Positions 8,795-16,946 are shown, counted from the first letter of the stretch. The stretch: DNA of 64,000 bases from Paraburkholderia sejongensis (GCF_020880815.1 NZ_JAJITD010000003.1:248001-312000); one strand, 5' to 3'. Notes: generated by a model from the sequence alone, not told the origin. Program-made: numbers and translations.

Positions 8795-9631
8795 ATGTCT
8801 TATCAAGAAGATTCAGACGGCCTGCGCATAGTACTGAGCGCGCCGCAGTTGGCTGCGGTGTTGGCCCGTCAGTCGATCAGTCAGACAGAAATGCTGACTA
8901 ATCGACTTTGGGGCAGCTTGCAGGTGGTCGGCGGCGTTCTGGAAATGGTCGGCGCGGCGGCGCTCTGCGTGCTGCCCGAACCAACGATGGTGAGCAAGGC
9001 CGGCTGCATTGTGTTCGGTGCGCATGGCTCCGATGCCGCGGCCACAGGTTTGCGCCAGGTATGGACCGGGTACGACACCCTCTCACTCACGCAGCAGGGC
9101 ACCAGCAAGCTGGCTCAGGCCATGAAGGCCGGGCCGGAAACGGCGAACCATATCGCCGTCTCACTCGATCTGATGGTGCCGTTCGGTTTTGCGGGGTCCA
9201 TCAAGGCTGCGCGGGCGATCAGTATCACGCGTGGCCGGATCGATTTGCAGATGCATGAGGCGAAGGCCGCGCAGCCGAATCTCGGCGGGCATACACTTCG
9301 AAAACATGTGGGGAAGGATGAGGCATGGCTTCGGGCGCGCTTGAAAAGAGAGCCCAGGAAGAAAGTCGTGTCCTCGTTTGTAAATGTTGAACAGGCGAAA
9401 CGGGCCATTTCTGAAACAATGCACGCGAATGCGGCAATAATTAAGAACTGGGCTCGAAACTGCCCGCCGAACGATACGCTCACTGTGACGAAAGTAGTTT
9501 CCGGTGAGATTGGCTATGGGGTAACGCGGGCGACTGGCGAATTCACGCGCATGAACGAAGTCTTCATCATGTTGAAATATGAAACGTACAACGGAATGCC
9601 GTTCTACATTGTTACCGCTTTCATTGGATAA
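8795..9631 (+). CDS. Polymorphic toxin with C-terminal CdiA-CT RNase A-like domain
   Basis: A 278-residue protein in two parts. Residues about 1-150 hold a glycine-rich hydrophobic region (VVGGVLEMVGAAALCVLP, later AGCIVFGAHGSD) that I cannot assign and that could be a delivery or translocation domain. Residues about 160-278 match the bacterial RNase A-like toxin of CDI systems: GGHTLRKHVGK, a central NAAIIKNW helix and a terminal YIVTAFIG strand. H171 and R182 have the spacing I recall for the catalytic His/Arg of the Yersinia toxin. The T-x-Y that completes that site reads T274-A-F276 here. AAGGAGA lies nine bases before the ATG. Immunity gene directly downstream; base composition falls towards the 3' end, suggesting transfer. 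No CdiA, VgrG or PAAR is adjacent. Confidence 0.75.
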   Translation: MSYQEDSDGLRIVLSAPQLAAVLARQSISQTEMLTNRLWGSLQVVGGVLEMVGAAALCVLPEPTMVSKAGCIVFGAHGSDAAATGLRQVWTGYDTLSLTQQGTSKLAQAMKAGPETANHIAVSLDLMVPFGFAGSIKAARAISITRGRIDLQMHEAKAAQPNLGGHTLRKHVGKDEAWLRARLKREPRKKVVSSFVNVEQAKRAISETMHANAAIIKNWARNCPPNDTLTVTKVVSGEIGYGVTRATGEFTRMNEVFIMLKYETYNGMPFYIVTAFIG

Positions 9632-9636
9632 AAAAG

Positions 9637-9927
9637 ATGAAACCAGCCGATCGCTATCCAGCAATGAATCATCTCTTTAATATGTATTTCGGGCAGGACT
9701 TCGATCTGTTCGGAGATTCGATTCCTGAAATTGTCGCGTGCTTCAAGAGAGACTGCCATAGTCACTATCAAAACGTGCTTCGTGAAATACACGCATTCAG
9801 AAGCGAACATCCGAACGATCTTGCCGTCGCATTCGAGAAGACTTATTTGCGGGCATTCTCTCCGGAGCCGGAAGGCTACACGACGGTATCGTTCCTTGCC
9901 GAAGTAGAGCGCCTGCTGCGCGAATAG
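9637..9927 (+). CDS. CDI-type immunity protein
   Basis: A 96-residue small acidic protein starting five bases after the toxin stop, the usual arrangement for a cognate immunity gene. The N-terminus (RYPAMNHLFNMYFGQDFDLF) and the central PEIVACFKRD resemble the CdiI/Imm group with a YPxLxxLxxxYFxQDFD motif. It is predicted to bind and block the RNase domain of the preceding gene in the producing cell. The ribosome-binding site is weak (A-rich), consistent with translational coupling. AT content exceeds the neighbouring core genes. Pairing is inferred from adjacency. Confidence 0.75.
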   Translation: MKPADRYPAMNHLFNMYFGQDFDLFGDSIPEIVACFKRDCHSHYQNVLREIHAFRSEHPNDLAVAFEKTYLRAFSPEPEGYTTVSFLAEVERLLRE

Positions 9928-9938
9928 TCGGCTGGCAC

Positions 9939-11180
9939 CTACGCCAACAGCGTTTCGTATTCCTCCCGAAACTGCGCGATCGAGCTTTCGACCACCGTCA
10001 CCGCGCCGTCGATCAGCCCGCAGCGCCCGCTACCCGGCAGAATCCGGCACAGGTTCTCCAGCGCCTCCAGATCGGCGCGCACACCACGGCCGGTGTCGAG
10101 GCGATTGAGCAGCCGCATCATCTGAAAGGTCCCGCCCTTGCACGGCGGACATTGCCCGCACGAACCCTGGGCGAAGAAGCTCACATACTCGGCGACCTTG
10201 CGGACGATGCTGGTGCCCTCCGACACGACGATCATCGCGCCGGTGCCCAGACGCGAGTGGCGTTGCCGCACCGAATCGAAGTCGAGCGCGACGTCGAGGT
10301 CGCGCTTCGTCAGCAGCGTATTGGACGGCCCGCCGGTAAACACCGCCTTGAATTGCTTGCCCTGCAACATGCCGCCGCCATGCTCGAACACCAGCGTCGC
10401 GAGGCTGATGCCCATCGGCAGTTCGTACAGACCGGGCCGCAGCACATCACCGGACAGCGAGTAGAGCTTGGTTCCGGCCGCGTCGCCCGCGCCGAGGTCG
10501 CGATACCACTGCGCGCCGTGGCGCAGAATGCCCGGCACGTGCGCGAGGGTTTCGGTATTGTTGACGACCGTCGGCGCCCCATGCACCCCGCGCTCGGCGG
10601 GAAACGGCGGTTTGCGGCGCGGGAACGGAAAGCCGCCTTCGACGCTGGCGATAACCGCGGTCTCCTCGCCGCCGATATACAAGCCGGAGCTAGGCACGAC
10701 GCGCAGCGACAGCGGCATGCCGACAGCCTGCCCGATCGCCGCGAACAGCGGATGCGCGTGCCACTGCCCAACGGCCTCGCGGGTCACGGCGAGCGCTTGC
10801 TGCTGATGCGGGTTCACATACAGCACGACGTGATTGGCGCCGGTCGCGACGGCCGCGATCAGCGCGCCCTCGATCACCTGGTGCGGCGTATGTTCGAGCA
10901 GAAAGCGATCCTTGAAGGTGCCCGGTTCGTCCTCGTTGCCATTGCAGATGATGTATTTGTCGCCGGCCGGCGCGGCCGCCACCGGCGCCCATTTGCGATG
11001 GGTGGGAAAGCCCGCGCCACCCATCCCGCGCAAGTCGGCGGCGGCAATTTCCGCCAGCACCGCCGCACGGTCGTCGAGTGCGCGGCTCAGCCCCACGCCG
11101 CCGCCGCGCGCGAGCCACGCGTCGAGGTCCGCGCCGACGCGGATCTCGTCGCGCAATAGAACCTGATTGGGTTTGTCCAT
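9939..11180 (-). CDS. NuoF-like NADH-binding flavoprotein (FMN, 4Fe-4S)
   Basis: A 413-residue homologue of the 51-kDa complex I/hydrogenase diaphorase subunit. GMGGAGFPTHRKW and the following CNGNEDEPGTFKDR form the FMN/NADH site, YIGGEETAVIASVEG and NNTETLAHVP are typical, and CGQCPPCKGGT plus a later Cys (GSGRCGLI) hold a 4Fe-4S cluster. There is no NuoE or other complex I subunit here. It is instead the third gene after an Fe-S protein and a fumarate reductase-like flavoprotein. It probably feeds electrons between NADH and that flavoprotein. I chose the ATG at 11180 for its GGAG site; an alternative ATG at 11207 overlaps the preceding stop (ATGA). Confidence 0.85.
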   Translation of the reverse strand: MDKPNQVLLRDEIRVGADLDAWLARGGGVGLSRALDDRAAVLAEIAAADLRGMGGAGFPTHRKWAPVAAAPAGDKYIICNGNEDEPGTFKDRFLLEHTPHQVIEGALIAAVATGANHVVLYVNPHQQQALAVTREAVGQWHAHPLFAAIGQAVGMPLSLRVVPSSGLYIGGEETAVIASVEGGFPFPRRKPPFPAERGVHGAPTVVNNTETLAHVPGILRHGAQWYRDLGAGDAAGTKLYSLSGDVLRPGLYELPMGISLATLVFEHGGGMLQGKQFKAVFTGGPSNTLLTKRDLDVALDFDSVRQRHSRLGTGAMIVVSEGTSIVRKVAEYVSFFAQGSCGQCPPCKGGTFQMMRLLNRLDTGRGVRADLEALENLCRILPGSGRCGLIDGAVTVVESSIAQFREEYETLLA

Positions 11181-11203
11181 TGGCGCTCGCTCCGTGACTT
11201 GCC

Positions 11204-12853
11204 TCATCGTGTGTCGCCGGGCGCTTGCGGCGGCGCGTCCGGATGCAGGCCGGCAGCGGCGCGCAGATCGAAGTGCGCGTAGTCGGGAAACAGCTGCGGC
11301 GCCTTGAATTCCGGCGACAACCCCGCCAACGTCAGCTCGCGCTGCCACGCATGCACGTGGCCGATGCTCGCGCGGCTCGCCATCACGCGGCCCTTTGCTT
11401 CGGCCGCGCTGCGCCCGGCGCGCCGCCCCATGCTGAGGATGTCGAGTAGCGCGTTGCCCATCAGCCGGTTGCGGCCGTGAATGCCGCCCGTTAGTTCACC
11501 TGCGCAATACAGTCCGGGAACGTTGGTCGCGCCGTGCGTGTCGATCGCGACGCCGCCGTTCTGATAGTGCAGCGTCGGATAAACCAGAAACGGCTCGCGC
11601 GCCGGATCGATCCCGCACTTGTGCGCGAGGTGCCGCAGCGTGACGAGGCGTTGCGCGAGAATGCCGGGGTTCGCCAGTTCGAGCGTCGGCGTATCGAGAA
11701 ACACGCCGGCCTGGCCGTCGCGCACGATCCCGCGGCCTTGCGCGCATTCGCGCAGAATCGCCGACGCAACCACGTCGCGCGGCTGCAGTTCGTCGACGAA
11801 GCGTTCGCCTTCGCCATTGATCAGCGTCGCGCCGGCGGAGCGCGCCGCTTCGGAGATCAGCCCGCCCGCGAGGCGCGGCGGCCATGCGATACCGGTCGGG
11901 TGGTACTGGAACGAGTCGAGTTCGCGCAGCCGCGCGCCGAGCCGGTACGCGAGCACGAGGCCGTCGGCGGTCGCGCCGTAGTGGTTCGAGGTCGGGAACG
12001 CGTTCAGGTGCAGGCGGCCGGCGCCGCCGGTCGCGAGGATCACCGAGCGCGCGCGGACCAGCACGAAGGTGCGCCATTCGAGGTTGTAGATCACCGCGCC
12101 CGCGCAGCCGCCGCGCTCGTCCGACAGCAGTTCGACAGCGGGGCAGCGGTTCCAGACGTCGATGCCCGGTTCGAGATACACCGCCTCGCGCAGCACCCGC
12201 ATCATCTCGAGACCCGTGTAGTCGCGATACGACAGGATGCGCGCGGCCGATGCGCCGCCCGGCTTCTTGCGCAGCAGGTTGCCGCCGGCCGGCCGTTCGT
12301 CTTCGACGTCGAACGCCATGCCGAGCTGGATCAGCCAGCGAATCACGTCGGGGCCGTCCATCACCATCTGCGCGACGAGTTCGGGGTCGGCGCAAAAATG
12401 GCCGGCGCGCAGCGTGTCCTCGAAATGCAGCTGCGGACTGTCGTCGTCGCCGATCGCCGCCTGGATGCCGCCTTCGGCCATCACCGTGTTGCTGTCGCCG
12501 AGCCGCAGCTTGCCGGCGACGATCACCCGGGCGCCTTGTTGCGCGGCGCTTAGCGCGGCCGCGCAGCCGGCGCCGCCGCCGCCGATGATCAGCACATCGG
12601 TGCTGACGAGCTGCGCGCCGGCGAGGTCGACGTCGTCGATCAGCGCATTCGCTTGCAGGTGCCGTGCGAGATCGGGCTGGCACGGGTCGCCGCGGTTCAC
12701 GCCGACCTGTAGCGCGACGCGCGCATTCGCCCCGTGATCGGGATGGTAAGCCTTCAGCAGTGCAGCGACGGAAGTGTCGTCGCTGCGCAGCGCGGGCGAG
12801 CTGCCCGGCTGGTAGCGCCGGCGCGCGGTTTCGTAGGGAATGCCAACGGTCAT
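11204..12853 (-). CDS. FAD-dependent fumarate reductase/succinate dehydrogenase-like flavoprotein
   Basis: A 549-residue flavoprotein of the FrdA/SdhA/NadB superfamily. The dinucleotide fold begins late (DVLIIGGGGAG at about 86-96) after an unusual hydrophilic N-terminal extension of about 85 residues. Other motifs: MAEGGIQAA, FQYHPTGIAWP, the catalytic-arginine region GERFVDELQPRDVVAS, HYQNGGVAIDTHG, and HGRNRLMGNALLDIL near the C-terminus. The dicarboxylate-binding His/Arg positions therefore appear present. There is no membrane anchor gene. It lies between an Fe-S subunit and a NuoF-like subunit, so electrons probably pass NADH to FMN to Fe-S to FAD to a dicarboxylate, or in reverse. The substrate is unknown. 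Confidence 0.82.
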   Translation of the reverse strand: MTVGIPYETARRRYQPGSSPALRSDDTSVAALLKAYHPDHGANARVALQVGVNRGDPCQPDLARHLQANALIDDVDLAGAQLVSTDVLIIGGGGAGCAAALSAAQQGARVIVAGKLRLGDSNTVMAEGGIQAAIGDDDSPQLHFEDTLRAGHFCADPELVAQMVMDGPDVIRWLIQLGMAFDVEDERPAGGNLLRKKPGGASAARILSYRDYTGLEMMRVLREAVYLEPGIDVWNRCPAVELLSDERGGCAGAVIYNLEWRTFVLVRARSVILATGGAGRLHLNAFPTSNHYGATADGLVLAYRLGARLRELDSFQYHPTGIAWPPRLAGGLISEAARSAGATLINGEGERFVDELQPRDVVASAILRECAQGRGIVRDGQAGVFLDTPTLELANPGILAQRLVTLRHLAHKCGIDPAREPFLVYPTLHYQNGGVAIDTHGATNVPGLYCAGELTGGIHGRNRLMGNALLDILSMGRRAGRSAAEAKGRVMASRASIGHVHAWQRELTLAGLSPEFKAPQLFPDYAHFDLRAAAGLHPDAPPQAPGDTR

Positions 12854-12870
12854 GATCGTGCGGGTCTCCG

Positions 12871-13509
12871 TCAGCGCGGCGGCCGCGCGCCGGGCGCGTC
12901 GAAATCGATCGTCATCTCGCCGCTGTCGATCTGCTGCAGCCGGCGGATCAGATTGGCCGGCCGCAACGATTGCGATGCGCTCATCCGTCTGACGAACAGG
13001 CCGAGGTGATTGGGGCGGATATGCTCGGGGCAGGCGAGCGAGCACAGGTTGCACATCACGCATTCGTCGAATACGTGGCCCGCGTCGGCCAGTTTGCCGG
13101 CCACCGCGAGATTCACGCCTTGCTGAACTTCGAGGCCTTTCGGGCACGCGCGATCGCAGCCGCTGCAGTGACGGCAATGGGCGGCTTCGGGAAAGACGTC
13201 GGCGAGGGTGCGCAGCGCGTGCCAGCTATCGCCGAGCTCTTCCATCCGATAGGTGTGGCGCGTCTGACTGCTGAAGTAATCGATGAACGCGACCTGCATG
13301 CCGTCCTCGATCAGCGTCTCGCACGCGAGCAGCGTTTTGACTTCCTGCTCGCCGCTGCGCCGGACCATCACGCGGCACGAGCCGCATACCCCCTGGCCCA
13401 GGCAGCCGACTCCTTCGACCAGCGTGTGGCCGGCATGCTGAAACGCTTGCAGGATCGAGCAGTTATCCGGCGCTTCGAGTTCGCGCCCATCGATGCTCAG
13501 GCGAACCAT
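12871..13509 (-). CDS. SdhB/FrdB-like iron-sulfur protein (2Fe-2S plus two cysteine-rich motifs)
   Basis: A 212-residue electron-transfer protein. The N-terminal plant-ferredoxin-like domain has C36, C42, C45 and C63 for a 2Fe-2S cluster. The C-terminal domain has two regular C-x2-C-x2-C-x3-C motifs (C112-C122 and C150-C160) fitting two 4Fe-4S clusters, whereas typical SdhB binds one 3Fe-4S and one 4Fe-4S. I chose the ATG at 13509 because AAGGAGA precedes it. It is the first gene of a three-gene operon with the flavoprotein and NuoF-like genes, and probably wires FMN to FAD. No CCG heterodisulfide-type domain follows, unlike thiol:fumarate reductases. Confidence 0.83.
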   Translation of the reverse strand: MVRLSIDGRELEAPDNCSILQAFQHAGHTLVEGVGCLGQGVCGSCRVMVRRSGEQEVKTLLACETLIEDGMQVAFIDYFSSQTRHTYRMEELGDSWHALRTLADVFPEAAHCRHCSGCDRACPKGLEVQQGVNLAVAGKLADAGHVFDECVMCNLCSLACPEHIRPNHLGLFVRRMSASQSLRPANLIRRLQQIDSGEMTIDFDAPGARPPR

Positions 13510-13662
13510 CCCAGGTCTCCTTGCGAGGCGCTGTCGCCACCATGGCGAGGCCGTGAAAAACGCTATGAAACATAGCACAGGAAAACGCGGAGAACCGGGG
13601 CTCGCGAGGGGGAAGTGCGAGGCCCGATGCGGGATGCATGTGCGCGCCGGTCGGCGCTTCGT

Positions 13663-13962
13663 CTAACCGGCTGCGTGCGCGTAGTCTCGCGAAGCGGCGG
13701 CTGTGTCGCCGGTGCAGAGCCAGTGAATGTCGAGGTCGAACGCGGCGGCGAGACGGGTGCACGCGTTCAGCGGCGGCACGGTGATGCCGTGGCGCCAGTA
13801 CTGCACGTCGTACTCGCTCACGCCCAACCATTTAGCGGCGTGGGCCGAACTGAGGCGGGCCCGTTTGAAGGCCCGGTCGAGGCGCGCGGCCAGCGCGCGC
13901 CGGAGACGGTCGTCGTCGACGCTACGTTCGAGATGGCCAATAGTCTGCAAATGCGGGTTCAT
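13663..13962 (-). CDS. XRE-type helix-turn-helix protein
   Basis: A 99-residue DNA-binding protein. The central segment (about residues 37-66; SSAHAAKWLGVSEYDVQYW then RHGITVPP) reads as a Cro/C1-type helix-turn-helix, followed by ACTRLAAAFDLDIHWL, the usual last helices. There is no sensory domain. It lies 153 bases upstream of, and codirectional with, the NADH-linked flavoprotein operon, making it a candidate regulator of that operon. The start ATG has only a weak ribosome-binding site. Confidence 0.78.
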   Translation of the reverse strand: MNPHLQTIGHLERSVDDDRLRRALAARLDRAFKRARLSSAHAAKWLGVSEYDVQYWRHGITVPPLNACTRLAAAFDLDIHWLCTGDTAAASRDYAHAAG

Positions 13963-14257
13963 GCGTCGGATCTCTGAGCTTGCTTTTTGTCGCTCGTCGC
14001 CGGCGGGTGAGCGGCGTCGCGCGACGGTCGCGAGACATTACGGGGCGGTGATGACAGCGGTGTGAATCGATGCGCGCATTGCGCGGAAGGCGGGCAAATA
14101 TTGCGCGTCGCACAAAGTTACCTAACGGTGAAAAAATCGGACGAATAGGCATATTCGTGACTACGGGTTTTCACTTAAATGTTGCGTCAGTCCTTTTGTG
14201 GGCGGGGGTTTTGGCGCGCGTGAGTGCGGTCTCGATCACACTCGGGCCGTAATCTCG
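13963..14257. other. Intergenic region upstream of the phasin promoter
   Basis: No convincing gene. An inverted repeat ACGAATA/TATTCGT with a four-base spacer lies at 14141-14158 within an AT-richer patch. It may be an operator for the divergent XRE gene or for the phasin unit. Confidence 0.4.
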
Positions 14258-14289
14258 TTGACATTCTTCGGCACCGATCTAGAATCGGT
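14258..14289 (+). promoter_or_regulatory. Sigma-70 promoter with overlapping operator for phasin gene
   Basis: A perfect -35 box TTGACA (14258-14263) and the -10 box TAGAAT (14280-14285) are 16 bases apart, predicting a start near 14292, about 105 bases before the phasin ATG. An inverted repeat ACCGAT/ATCGGT (14273-14289) overlaps the -10 box and could be a repressor operator. PhaR is the known phasin repressor in related bacteria, but the site identity is inferred. Confidence 0.7.
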
Positions 14290-14397
14290 TTTGCTGCATC
14301 GCATCAAATGATTTGCCGGATGCGGTGCGCGGCGCGTGTCCCGCTTTGCCGCGCACCGCACCCGGCCCGCTGGTCCCGCCCCTCGATGGAGTTATCG

Positions 14398-14982
14398 ATG
14401 ATCAGTACTACCCCGCAACATCTCGCCGCCGCGCAGAAAGCGGGCGTCGACACGACGTTCGAAATCCTCAACAAAACGGCCGGCGCGCTCGAAAAGCTGA
14501 TCGCGCTGAACCTGCAAACCGCCAACGCCGCGCTCGCGGACCAGCAGCAACGCGCGCACGACGCGCTCGCCGCCAACGCGCCGCAGACGATCTTTGCGCA
14601 GCAGGCGGGCCGCTCGCAACCCATGCTGGAAAAAACCCAATCCTATTGGCGCGAAGTTCACGAAATCGCGGCCGGCACGCGCGCGGATTTTCTGGCGCTC
14701 GCGCAAGCGCGGCTGAGCGCGTATCGCAGCGACGCGCAACGCTATTTCGACAATCTGGCGAAACAGGCGCCGGCCTGCAGCGAAACCGCGGTCGCCGGAT
14801 GGAAGGCCTTCATCGGCGCGCTCGGCGACACGACGGAGCGGGCGAGCGCCGCGTATGACACGGTCACGAAGGCGGTCACGCAGGCCCAGGAAACCGCCGC
14901 CGACGATCTCGCCGCGAGCGCAGCGAGCGCGGTCAAGCGGACCCGGCAACTCGCGGCGCCCGCCGACACCGCCGGCAAGTAA
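14398..14982 (+). CDS. phaP: Phasin, PHA granule-associated protein
   Basis: A 194-residue amphipathic helical protein of the phasin family, which coats polyhydroxyalkanoate granules in the cytoplasm and controls their size. Typical features are the early FEILNKTAGALEKLIALNLQ helix, a mid-region rich in Ala/Gln, AWLKAFIG-like VAGWKAFIGALG, and a C-terminal Ala/Lys-rich tail. I chose the ATG at 14398 because GGAG sits six bases upstream. A strong sigma-70 promoter with an operator-like palindrome lies about 110 bases upstream. It indicates that the host stores PHB-type polymer. Confidence 0.9.
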   Translation: MISTTPQHLAAAQKAGVDTTFEILNKTAGALEKLIALNLQTANAALADQQQRAHDALAANAPQTIFAQQAGRSQPMLEKTQSYWREVHEIAAGTRADFLALAQARLSAYRSDAQRYFDNLAKQAPACSETAVAGWKAFIGALGDTTERASAAYDTVTKAVTQAQETAADDLAASAASAVKRTRQLAAPADTAGK

Positions 14983-15129
14983 GCGAAACGCTCGCGCACG
15001 CGCCGCGCCGGCCAGCCCGGCGTGGCCGTCGACGCTACCCGGCGGGCTCCCTTGCCTGCCGTCCCCGGTACCTCGACGACAGTGCCACCTGCCAGCGCGC
15101 AGCTGTTAAGCAGCCCGAAGGAGCAGTGG

Positions 15130-15348
15130 ATGAAGACGGCAAAGAGGAACCTGCGGTCGCTGGTCGATAAATGGCTGACCTCGGCGACCCCGGTGCGGCT
15201 GACCCGAGTCGGCCGCACCGGCGCGAACTGCACGCGTTGCATTCACATCGAGGCGCGGCGCGCGGACGGCCTCGTCGGGCTGTTTTTCTTCCGTCACGAC
15301 GACGGCAGCTGGCAGGTGTTTCCACCCGGCAAAGACCGCTTGCCATAA
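15130..15348 (+). CDS. Small hypothetical protein
   Basis: A 72-residue basic protein beginning MKTAKRNLRSLVDKWL, with a compact second half (GLFFFRHDDGSWQVFPP) that looks like a small beta-rich fold. Two cysteines form a CTRC motif. The ATG at 15130 has AAGGAG six bases upstream, which is why I chose it over a longer frame. It follows phaP by about 150 bases in the same direction. I do not recognise the family. Confidence 0.6.
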   Translation: MKTAKRNLRSLVDKWLTSATPVRLTRVGRTGANCTRCIHIEARRADGLVGLFFFRHDDGSWQVFPPGKDRLP

Positions 15349-15538
15349 CGCGGATGCGTTGGGGTTGACCGCAACAGACATCTGGCGACGAATGACCGAT
15401 TGTTGTCTGCGGAAAACATTCATTCGGCGTAAAACTTTATTGCGCCGATCACCAGTACCGACACGAATGCCCACCCAAGCGAGCCTTCAACCGATTACCG
15501 TCACCGCCCTTCATTCGTCCCAGGGGGCAAGAGCGAAC

Positions 15539-16609
15539 ATGCGCACGGCAAGCCCTGTTTTGACCGACCGGCTGAGCCAGTATCGTTTGCTGATACTCGA
15601 GATGATCGCGAGAGGCCTGCCGTACGACGAGTGTCTGGACGCGATCGCCGATTGCGTCGCGGAACTCGGCAACGGCTTGCGCGCATGGTTGGTGCTGGCA
15701 GACGAGTCGAGGAGCCGGGTCGAACGGATCCAGGGCAAGCAGGTGCCGCCGTTGCTGCGCGACAAGCTGCCCGGCGCGCCGATCGACGATTCCTGGTTCG
15801 GCACCTGCGGCCGCGCGATCCACCGGGGCGAGCGCACCATCTGCAGCGACGTGGCGGGCGACCGGCGCTGGGCTGCCCGCTGGCGCGACGTGTGCGTCGC
15901 GTCGGACATTCAGGCCTGTTGCTCGACGCCGGTGTTCGTCGGCGGCACGCGGCCGGTGGGCTCGCTGCTGCTGGCCCGCGACGCGCCCGGCGAATTTTCC
16001 GCCGAGCAGACCGGCGTCGCCGACTGCGCCGCGTATCTGGTGAGCGTGCTGATCCAGCGCACGCGGACCAACGCGTTGGCGCTCGAAGCGCGCGCCAGCA
16101 TCGAAGAGCGGATCGCGAGCCTGCATCGGCTGATCGGCGTTTGCCTCGAACTGAGCGCGATCCGGCAGGAGCGCGACTTCGTGCGCGCGGTGCTGAAGTC
16201 CGCCTGCCTGCTTTCCAATGCACCGTTTGCCAGCGTGCAATTGCCGGCGCCGTGGCAACGGCTCGCCGGCGCGCGGGAGATCAATTCGCGCATCGCGCTG
16301 TCGCCCGCGCTTAACGCACAGTTGGCGAGGCAGCTGAGTGCGACGCCCGGCGGCGCGAAAAGCCGCTTCGCCGGCGATATCGCGAAAGCCGGGCTGGCCG
16401 GCGCGCTGAGCGCCGCGTTGGCTAAGGAGGGGGTGCGGGCGCTGCAGTTCACCGCGGTCGGCAGCGCGCAACCGCGCCCGGCCGGCATGCTGTGCGTGTA
16501 CTGGAACGTCGAGCGCGCGCCGTCCGCGACTCGCGCATGGGCGCTGGAGGCGCTCGCGACGTTGACCGCGTCGCTGGCCACGCGCTTCGACTCCGCCGAC
16601 GCGGCTTGA
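15539..16609 (+). CDS. GAF-domain sensor-like protein
   Basis: About 356 residues. Residues about 15-175 form a GAF domain of the type seen in signalling proteins: DSWFGTCGRAIHRGERTICSD, then ACCSTPVFVGGTRPVGSLLLA. The C-terminal half (about 190-350) looks like a degenerate second GAF domain without clear ligand motifs. No output domain (kinase, GGDEF, HTH) is present, so it may act by protein interaction. The start is uncertain: the frame is open back to 15359, and I chose the ATG at 15539 on a weak purine-rich site. Confidence 0.65.
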   Translation: MRTASPVLTDRLSQYRLLILEMIARGLPYDECLDAIADCVAELGNGLRAWLVLADESRSRVERIQGKQVPPLLRDKLPGAPIDDSWFGTCGRAIHRGERTICSDVAGDRRWAARWRDVCVASDIQACCSTPVFVGGTRPVGSLLLARDAPGEFSAEQTGVADCAAYLVSVLIQRTRTNALALEARASIEERIASLHRLIGVCLELSAIRQERDFVRAVLKSACLLSNAPFASVQLPAPWQRLAGAREINSRIALSPALNAQLARQLSATPGGAKSRFAGDIAKAGLAGALSAALAKEGVRALQFTAVGSAQPRPAGMLCVYWNVERAPSATRAWALEALATLTASLATRFDSADAA

Positions 16610-16721
16610 ACGGGACGGCTGGACGCGCGAATCGTCATGCGCGAAGGCAACGCGCGATCCGCGCGTTAGCGGCCGGAGTACACTGATTTTCGCGGCGTCG
16701 TTACCGCGCAAGGAGGTCGAA

Positions 16722-16886
16722 ATGAGATTCGCCGAACTGTTCAGGCGCCCGAAGCGGGGCGTCAAGGTCGCTCACGCATCCGAAGCAGAGCCGCATGAGG
16801 ATCACGCGAAGGCGCTGCAAAAGGAGGCGAGAAAGCAGTGGGACGTGGTCGGGCGCAATCGCCACAAGAACGCGAAGTGGCAGTAG
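16722..16886 (+). CDS. Small basic protein, 54 residues
   Basis: A short frame, MRFAELFRRPKRGVKVAHAS continuing to a TAG at 16884-16886, with an excellent AAGGAGG (16710-16716) five bases before the ATG. The protein is basic at both ends, with an acidic patch (EAEPHEDH) in the middle and a predicted helix ALQKEARKQWD. There is no signal peptide or membrane segment. The strong ribosome-binding site is the main reason for calling it real. Function unknown. Confidence 0.6.
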   Translation: MRFAELFRRPKRGVKVAHASEAEPHEDHAKALQKEARKQWDVVGRNRHKNAKWQ

Positions 16887-16923
16887 CGCGACGGCGAGCG
16901 CCGCGAGCGTTTCCCCAGCCGAT

Positions 16924-16946
16924 GCCGGGCCGCAGCCGAGCCCGGC
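16924..16946 (+). terminator. Hairpin after the 54-residue gene
   Basis: GCCGGGC (16924-16930) and GCCCGGC (16940-16946) form a perfect 7-base stem with a 9-base loop, 37 bases after the small gene stop. A T-rich stretch appears only about 20 bases later, so termination is uncertain. It may also lie in the leader of the permease gene. Confidence 0.4.

Noticed and set aside
14070..14252. 60-codon frame upstream of the phasin promoter
   Set aside because: No ribosome-binding site and it runs into the promoter region.
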